Made by a program: the position numbers and the translations under genes. From contig QAXH01006311.1 in assembly GCA_004335635.1 (NCBI GenBank), positions 22,109 to 36,513 of the forward strand: a stretch of DNA of 14,405 nt, read 5' to 3'. This DNA is from Chloromonas sp. AAM2. Its lineage: Eukaryota > Chlorophyta > Chlorophyceae > Chlamydomonadales > Chlamydomonadaceae. Under the pieces are notes generated by a model that had not been told where the DNA came from, did not search any database, and worked only from the letters and a program-made list of their open reading frames with translations. Positions 10,201 through 14,405 of this stretch are shown in pieces; position 1 is the first letter of the stretch; each line of letters opens with the position of its first letter.

Positions 10201-13153
10201 CAAGGCTGACTTTGAGTCAGGTGCAGCAGGTGCACGCCCCTTCGTGTAACGATTGGTGGCACTGCTCTGGTTTGGCCTTGACCTGTGTGAATGCCACAAT
10301 AGTGGTCGTCATCAACACCTCTAGATACAGATGCAGACGTTCCAAGTTCTATGGTAACAACTGAGCACACCTGCAGCGGGCAAACAACACTGCCATCCCA
10401 GCATGCCTTGCTGACATCAATGTAGCCAAACATTGACTACTGATGCTCAAACGTTCCAGCATGCTGTGTGATTGCCGCAGTCAGCCCGTTCAGCACATGC
10501 GCTCAAGAGAGTGAACCCTCCCATCTGCTGCACACAGGGTCATGATTTCCTCCTTGCTGAGCGGTATGGCGAGCTGCTGGCCGTGATCTTCGTTGGCCTG
10601 CTGTTTGCCGGCGGCATGCCCATCATGTACTGGCTGCTGGCGCTGGCCTTCCTGGTCCACTATAATCTGGAGAGATACGAACTGCTCAGGGTAAGAGCTC
10701 TGATGCGGTGACAAGTGCAAGCCTGTCTTGGACATGACTGTAGTTGCAGACCTCTCACCCACAACTTCATGCAGCAAATGCACAAAGCATATTCCAAAGC
10801 ACCCCAGCAGACGCAGAGGAAGCAACACATGCTTAATCTTGACACTATAATACTGTTGCTCGTTAGTTCGCACGCATTGCCAGCAATGCTTGCATGCATA
10901 GTGTTGTCAATTAATTCACTGCTACACAGGTTTGCAAGTGGCCCATCTCGTACAGCAGCCATCTGGGTGAGAAGGTGGCACGCGTCATGCCCTGGGCAGC
11001 GCTGTGGCACATGCTGGGTGCGGTCTGGATGGTGTCAATTCTTGGTGAGTGCATCATCCATTGTTTGCATTGCTACGCATCCGTTCAGTCATGCAGAGAG
11101 GCGTGATGGTATCCGCCATGTTGACAGTTTGCGCTCAGACACAATTGCTTGGCATGCAGTGGCATACTTAAAGGGTCAGCATACATGTAGGGTCAGCAAC
11201 GGACGCATGATGCAAACTGCTGGCTGCTGCTTCAGGTACCCCTCGCTCATCACTGTTTGGTGACAGCTGGGCATTCGACATCGTCAATGCCCTGTGTGAC
11301 GCACTCAGCAAGTTGTGGACCAACACAACTCAGCTGCCACCAGACACCATGGCTGCTCGCCTGACCAACCAAGCTGTGGGACACCTGCTCTGGGGTTTCG
11401 TGGTTCTTGCTTTAGGCATGTTTGTGGCGTACACGTGGCCCCTATGGCTCAAGGCAAGTGCGATCAATTTGAAGCGCATCTATGCACATCCCGGTGTTGA
11501 TATCAATTGTAGACATGCCGGAGTATTTATCGTTGACGCTTCCTGGATGATGCTATTTGTCTGCTAGGGCGCATCTATCGTGGCAGAGCGTGCGGATTCG
11601 GCTGGTACTGCATGAGTTGACTGGATTGGCATGACTCGACTCCCAGCCTGACCCCTGGTGTGCCCGTGACTTTATGTGCCCCGCCCCGCAGCTGTACCGC
11701 ACGGCAAGCGCTCGCCTGGAAGCATCCCGCGAACTGGCCGAGCAGCGACTTCACGACAAATTGATAAAGGAAGAGAAGCAAGAAGAAGACGAGGATGGCG
11801 AAGATGAGCAGGAGGCAGAAGGCAAGAAGAAGGAAGTGGCTGTTGACGAGTCTGCGGCTAGTGCCAGTCCAATTCTGGTCATCGCACCTCCGCCGTCGAC
11901 AGTTCCAAATCACAGTGTGCCTGAGTTTCCACTGGCTGTGCGAAGCAAGCTACTGGTGGGACCGGAGAGCTACGACATGCGCAAGAACCCTAACTACTCG
12001 TACGCGTTCGAGCGCCTGGAGGATGTCCGGGTGAGTCCCAACCTCGACGAGTGTTGGTCGCGCACTTCACAACCAAGGCTCTTGCACCGGATACAAATCT
12101 GATATAGGCAAGAACAGCGTAGTTAGCAGAAGGTCTGCAGACAAAGCCAGTAATAAGTTTGTCGCTGTTCCAAAAAGCGGCCTGCGCACCTTCGACTCTC
12201 GAGTTCCGAAGAACGCCGACGTAGAACATTAAGCAGCTGGTCCGGTCTCATGCGCTGGGTTCCTATGGGGCTCCCAGGTCTCTCGACGGCGTGGGCACGC
12301 TTTTGCTTGTCCATGCACCAACCATCCGATGTTTTGGCCAGCCCACCACCTGCGCAACTCGTCTTCTAATTGGAAAGGCCCGCGAGCCAATGTAGAACGA
12401 GCTCGCAGTGTGTTATCAATGTGTGTTTGGCAACACCGTGAACTGCATGTTGGGTTTGAACAGAAGCTGACATCATGGCCTGCGATGGGGTCACAGGCAT
12501 TGTGCCTGGCAAGTCTTGTTAGGTTAGCCTCGACGAGCACTGGAATTTGGGCTGAGGTGGCCCCTCTCTTTCATTCAATCACAAGACGGTTTCAATGCAC
12601 GCAGCTTGGAGACGCGTTGATGGAGCGAGTGGAGAAGAACGAGCGAGAGGCGAAGAAGAAACTGCCTAGCGTACGCGCGGAGCGTCGTCGTCAGCGGCGT
12701 GAGGCGGCTCGCGCAGCGCTGCTGGCCGGTGGGGCTATGATGGAAGCCGAAGGGCAGCAGCCAGAAGGGCAGTTCATGGAACGCTTGCGTTCCCAGGAGC
12801 GGGCTGCCAGAGCGACAGACAGAGGGTCCCGCGCTCGCATGTCAAGCTCGAACCAGGTTGCGCCGCAGCCATGGGCTGGCAGCGGGCCTGGAGAAGTGGA
12901 CGTCCGTTCATCTCCGTACCAGACAGGACAACTGGACCAACCAATGTGTCTTACGAACATGCAGAACTCATACAACGCTCGGCAACCAGCTGCGATATTT
13001 GAAGCGGAACCCGAGGCAGTGGAACCGAATGAACGTGTGGAATTGCAGGCAGCGGCATCGGTAGATCAATACGCTACCCAGTACATGAATCAGGCCTTGC
13101 ACGCACATGATCGCGCACAGGATCTCGCGAGAGCACACGGATCTCGCTTGTAA
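4208..13153 (+). CDS. OSCA/TMEM63/CSC1-like channel protein (19 exons)
   Basis: Exons: 4208-4347, 4479-4783, 5442-5571, 5786-5849, 6099-6272, 6936-6998, 7249-7353, 7608-7835, 8118-8227, 8510-8645, 8976-9059, 9445-9636, 9776-9843, 9980-10133, 10538-10690, 10930-11044, 11236-11453, 11692-12030, 12605-13153. All junction phases agree, giving 3327 nt and 1108 residues. The ATG follows an in-frame TGA at 4145. Order: soluble N-terminus; span near 85-106 after FGSGHLLYFFWLRYM; span 188-205; cytosolic RRM-like domain split by a helical insert (214-397), ending APEATDIYFENLEF; span 400-418; Cys-rich loop; five or six spans up to 742, with RYGELLAVIF and GGMPIMYW; a last span 785-808; charged tail. 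This order matches OSCA/TMEM63/CSC1 proteins, which pass cations or calcium when membranes are stretched. Closest in style are ciliate and algal members. TMC or anoctamin relatives are the alternative. Ion selectivity cannot be read from sequence. Confidence 0.75.
4479..4783 (+). other. Exon 2: first membrane span and loop
   Basis: The exon encodes residues 47-149. An amphipathic run (KDFKEFGSGHLLYFFWLRYM) leads into the hydrophobic span TVVFVIMALIPGIPMVVMN. A loop with TTIGNFG follows and ends in a Ser/Asn-rich stretch. The layout 'FG.G..LYF..L+YM' then a span then 'T.GN.G' is, from memory, typical of ciliate and algal OSCA-like proteins. The 5' splice at 4348 (GCCAA|GTGAGG) and acceptor at 4478 together restore a Lys codon. 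Confidence 0.75.
4784..5441 (+). other. Intron 2 of channel-like gene
   Basis: A 658-base phase-1 intron, AACG|GTGTGT to GCCTCAG|GT, restoring a Gly codon. A long frame (5105-5602) runs from inside the intron into exon 3. Only the part after 5442 fits the protein; the upstream part is Cys-rich, has no family resemblance and is treated as intron. Confidence 0.6.
5442..5849 (+). other. Exons 3-4: second membrane span
   Basis: Exon 3 (5442-5571) ends LNALVAATSLDLVG and exon 4 (5786-5849) continues LIFFFVACIVFAIKTKQVAEK, so the second span (about residues 188-205) bridges the intron. The phase-2 junction restores Gly 192. Exon 4 is only 64 bases. An acceptor at 5751 would give a longer exon but breaks the frame. 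Confidence 0.7.
6527..6543 (-). repeat. Short relative of the 27-bp dispersed repeat
   Basis: TGTCCCAGAAGTGGCAA differs at one position from the matching part of the copy at 6658-6684. It lies in the same orientation about 140 bases upstream of it, inside the same intron. It may be a truncated copy. Confidence 0.45.
6601..6620 (+). repeat. (AC)10 microsatellite
   Basis: Ten perfect AC units inside intron 5 of the channel-like gene, likely length-polymorphic. No function is implied. Confidence 0.95.
6649..6684 (-). repeat. 27-bp dispersed repeat, copy 2, with hairpin arms
   Basis: Positions 6658-6684 match 3292-3318 in opposite orientation at 25 of 27 bases. The copy overlaps an inverted repeat with 8-base perfect arms, TTGCCAGT (6649-6656) and ACTGGCAA (6675-6682), 18 bases apart. 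This might be part of a small palindromic or MITE-like element. No transposon ends or target duplications were identified. Confidence 0.65.
8118..9059 (+). other. Exons 9-11: third span and eight-cysteine loop
   Basis: Exon 9 encodes the third span (ALLVLIGFVLVSMAPSI, about residues 404-420). Exons 9 to 11 then encode a loop of about 90 residues with eight cysteines (435, 439, 461, 473, 479, 482, 484, 499) and an N-glycosylation sequon N451-S-T. In the OSCA topology the segment after the third span faces outside, so an extracytosolic disulphide-bonded loop is inferred. All three exon joins are phase-correct (2 and 0), and the Ile at the first join is rebuilt from AT plus A. Confidence 0.6.
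8404..8474 (+). repeat. Imperfect direct repeat in intron 9
   Basis: CCTGAGAATCAGGTGTCATGA (8404-8424 less its last base in some alignments) recurs at 8453-8474 with one substitution and one inserted base, 49 bases apart. It is a small local duplication. Confidence 0.6.
9445..11453 (+). other. Exons 12-17: transmembrane channel core
   Basis: Six exons encode residues 514-813, the conserved membrane core. Exon 12 has a span (LTVATIVLVNFIVKRLI), a TESEKH turn similar to the FEKH motif I recall from ciliate members, then LFLTQFVNTAFSILIANLY. Exons 13-14 give GGIYSDTSPNWYREVGKALIV and a further span. Exon 15 has ERYGELLAVIFVGLL and GGMPIMYWLLALAF, probably two spans. Exon 16 ends with LWHMLGAVWMVSIL. 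Exon 17 ends with LLWGFVVLALGMFVAYTW. In OSCA channels the pore is formed by the middle helices of this region. Every junction keeps frame. Confidence 0.7.
11454..11691 (+). other. Intron 17 with GC-AG splice sites
   Basis: The donor reads CTCAAG|GCAAGT and the acceptor CCCCGCAG|CTG. With GC used as donor, exon 17 ends in phase 0 and joins exon 18 in frame. The nearest GT (AAGGCAA|GTGCG) would leave phase 1 and break the frame. Apart from the C, the donor matches the consensus perfectly, which is the usual pattern for GC-AG introns. Confidence 0.7.
11692..13153 (+). other. Exons 18-19: charged C-terminal tail
   Basis: These exons encode residues 814-1108, almost 300 residues after the last span. 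Residues 814-845 look helical (LEASRELAEQRLHDKLIKEE), followed by an acidic Glu/Asp run and a Lys patch (about 843-861). A Pro/Ser linker leads to SYDMRKNPNYSYAFERL (near 905-922). Exon 19 opens with a strongly basic helical stretch (EKNEREAKKKLP, then an Arg-rich run) and ends Gln/Ala-rich and low in complexity. The tail is presumably cytosolic and might be a regulatory or scaffold region. No catalytic or calcium-binding motif is seen. Confidence 0.65.
12031..12604 (+). other. Intron 18 of channel-like gene
   Basis: A 574-base phase-0 intron, GTCCGG|GTGAGT to TGCACGCAG|CTT. The frame of exon 19 happens to stay open upstream to 12329, but that stretch has no resemblance to the protein and is read as intron. 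I see nothing else in it. Confidence 0.65.
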
Positions 13154-13780
13154 CTGATTACATGACGCCTAGTAGTCAACGCCACTCGAGACGTGGACAA
13201 CATCACACGCGCTACAGAACATGTGATGTTGTACCTGGAAAGCACTGCGTGAAGTTTGAGCATACCACCACCTGCAGATGTCCTGTAGACCCAGCCCTGA
13301 CGCAGGATGAGCATCTTCTGGGAATGCCGACTTGGATAACGCATTGAACAGCTAGGACCATTGTGTACGCACTGAACTCGACATCTTGACACATTCTTTA
13401 GTACCTCGTTCACCTTGGCTGAAAGGTTGGGTCTGCACTGCCTTGCCAAACGTCAAAGCAAGCGTGTATGTACTCGAGAAATGCCTCAACTCTTTGAACA
13501 GAGGAATGCCAGGCTCATCAGATGCAGCTCAGAGACTGTTGCCACGATGTCATCCCGATTCTTTCGTTCTGTGATGTTCATGTTCAACTGTAACACATCA
13601 GGTTCCGAGCATCGACCAGCCCTGCAAGGCTTGCGACCAGCCCCATCCATCAAGCCCAGCCAAAAAGAATAGGAGCCACGCGCACCGAAACCAGCTCGGG
13701 ACGACAGTGACACCAAAGAGGGGAGATGCTAAGTCTGAAATAAGGTGTTTGGTGAGCGCTGTCCACCAAAGCCTAGCCTG
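13154..13780 (+). other. 3' UTR and intergenic DNA
   Basis: This follows the channel-like gene stop. A TGTAA overlaps the stop itself (13149-13153) and another lies at 13589-13593. The second would give a 3' UTR of about 450 bases, ordinary for green algae. CGACCAGCCC occurs twice at 13613-13622 and 13634-13643. No coding gene is recognised on either strand. Confidence 0.5.
13589..13593 (+). terminator. Candidate TGTAA polyadenylation signal of channel-like gene
   Basis: AACTGTAACACATCAGG contains the chlorophyte signal about 440 bases after the stop codon. Cleavage would be expected near 13605. The copy overlapping the stop codon at 13149-13153 seems too early to be the main site. Confidence 0.4.
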
Positions 13781-13798
13781 ATCATCATCATCATCATC
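13781..13798 (-). repeat. (GAT)6 tail of the LINE-type element
   Basis: Six perfect ATC units on the plus strand, GAT on the element strand, follow a TGTAA by two bases. Many non-LTR elements end in a short simple repeat instead of poly(A), and the position right after the reverse transcriptase remnant fits that reading. Confidence 0.7.
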
Positions 13799-14405
13799 GT
13801 TACATGGCTTTTCATGGTTCAACCCAGCTAGACACATTATCTCTCCAAGAATTATGCGCCTGGCAATCGTTAAGCCAAGAAAGCTCACTGGTAGCAGGGT
13901 GTCAAGTACGAATGTCATCACTAGCAACGCGGTTCCAAGTTGAGAGTCCCATGCCTCTCCTTGCTACAGCCTGCTGGCCCGCTGGGGCTGGAACAGTTGC
14001 AAAAACAAACGTTTGAAGCTGGAAGTGTCAGACATGCATCCCATGTGGCTCAGCCCTGAGCCTGTGTGTTCTGAGCAGGACACTATGGCAGGTTGAGGAG
14101 TTCTGGCGTAGAGGTCAGCATTGCTGATCACCTCTGGGCCTGGGCGTTCATGCAGCGTGCGTTGCAGGCAGGCAGTTGTTGTTGAACACATCCAACTGGT
14201 GCTGCTGAGCTCTAGTTGTTGCCCATGACTCAGCAGCGCCATAAATCAGGATAGGCACATTAATAGGCTTGTACATGTGCATCTTGCTGGTCAAGCTGAC
14301 ACCCCTATCATTGAAAGCCCCTAGCCTGATGCTGATGTGTGGTACTTTGTATAAAATACCATATCTTTGTGATAATGGGTACATATTCCGCCATTATTTA
14401 TCCGT
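13781..14405 (-). mobile_element. Decayed 3' end of a LINE-type retrotransposon
   Basis: Read on the minus strand, three frames carry consecutive pieces of a non-LTR reverse transcriptase C-terminus. First is SKMHMYKPINVP followed by ILIYGAAESWATT (14223-14252) and QLDVF. Next is ISNADLYARTPQP (from 14128 down) with LSHMGCM (14053-14033), resembling the usual 'RLRWLGH..RM'. Last is WLNDCQAHNSWRDNV ending at a stop at 13814-13812. The breaks between frames show it is a pseudogene. After the stop come TGTAA (13804-13800) and (GAT)6 (13798-13781), taken as the element's 3' tail. The 5' part is outside the window. The specific clade cannot be told from this fragment. Confidence 0.72.

Noticed and set aside
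10490..10873. 127-codon minus-strand open frame
   Set aside because: It lies antisense to exon 15, whose plus-strand product carries conserved OSCA-type motifs; the minus frame is a shadow.
12329..12604. In-frame upstream extension of the last exon of the channel-like gene
   Set aside because: The frame is open, but the donor at 12031 and acceptor at 12604 keep phase, and the extension shows no resemblance to the adjoining charged tail. It is better read as intron.
13598..13780. Minus-strand hydrophobic frame continuing past the GAT repeat as part of the retroelement
   Set aside because: The retroelement frame stops at 13812, followed by TGTAA and the GAT tail. The sequence beyond shows no reverse transcriptase similarity and is treated as flanking DNA.
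1..14405. CRISPR array, prokaryotic operon, tRNA or rRNA genes
   Set aside because: There are no regularly spaced repeats, no Shine-Dalgarno-led gene runs and no cloverleaf or rRNA stretches I could recognise. The phase-consistent introns point to a nuclear eukaryotic genome.

Overview
The window looks like nuclear DNA of a green alga (Chlorophyta). Reasons: two intron-rich genes can be rebuilt across GT-AG introns with matching reading phases; one encodes a plastid (thylakoid-lumen type) PsbP-domain protein; TGTAA, the usual chlorophyte polyadenylation signal, lies at both gene ends; and a decayed non-LTR retrotransposon occupies the right edge. Base composition looks moderate by eye, not the very high GC of Chlamydomonas reinhardtii, so I do not name a genus.

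Layout. 1-1275: no secure gene; a TATA-like box and one possible first coding exon (175-357). 1276-3273 (+): four-exon gene for a 286-residue PsbP-domain protein with a plastid/twin-arginine style N-terminus. 3274-4207: 3' UTR and intergenic DNA with TGTAA and AATAAA motifs, one copy of a dispersed 27-bp repeat, and a short upstream ORF. 4208-13153 (+): nineteen-exon gene for an approximately 1108-residue polytopic membrane protein, best read as a relative of the OSCA/TMEM63/CSC1 mechanosensitive calcium-permeable channels (TMEM16-OSCA-TMC superfamily), close in style to the large ciliate/algal branch of that family. 13154-13780: 3' UTR and intergenic DNA. 13781-14405 (-): 3' end of a frameshifted LINE-type element ending in TGTAA followed by (GAT)6; its 5' part lies beyond the window.

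The two genes are on the same strand but are not functionally linked in any obvious way: one acts in the chloroplast thylakoid lumen, the other in a membrane. All 21 introns have phases that fit their flanking exons; one, the seventeenth intron of the channel gene, uses a GC-AG pair. The most distinctive points are an eight-cysteine loop between the third and fourth membrane spans of the channel-like protein, its long charged C-terminal tail, the GC donor, and a 27-bp repeat found in opposite orientations about 3.4 kb apart. I see no CRISPR array, rRNA, tRNA or complete mobile element.
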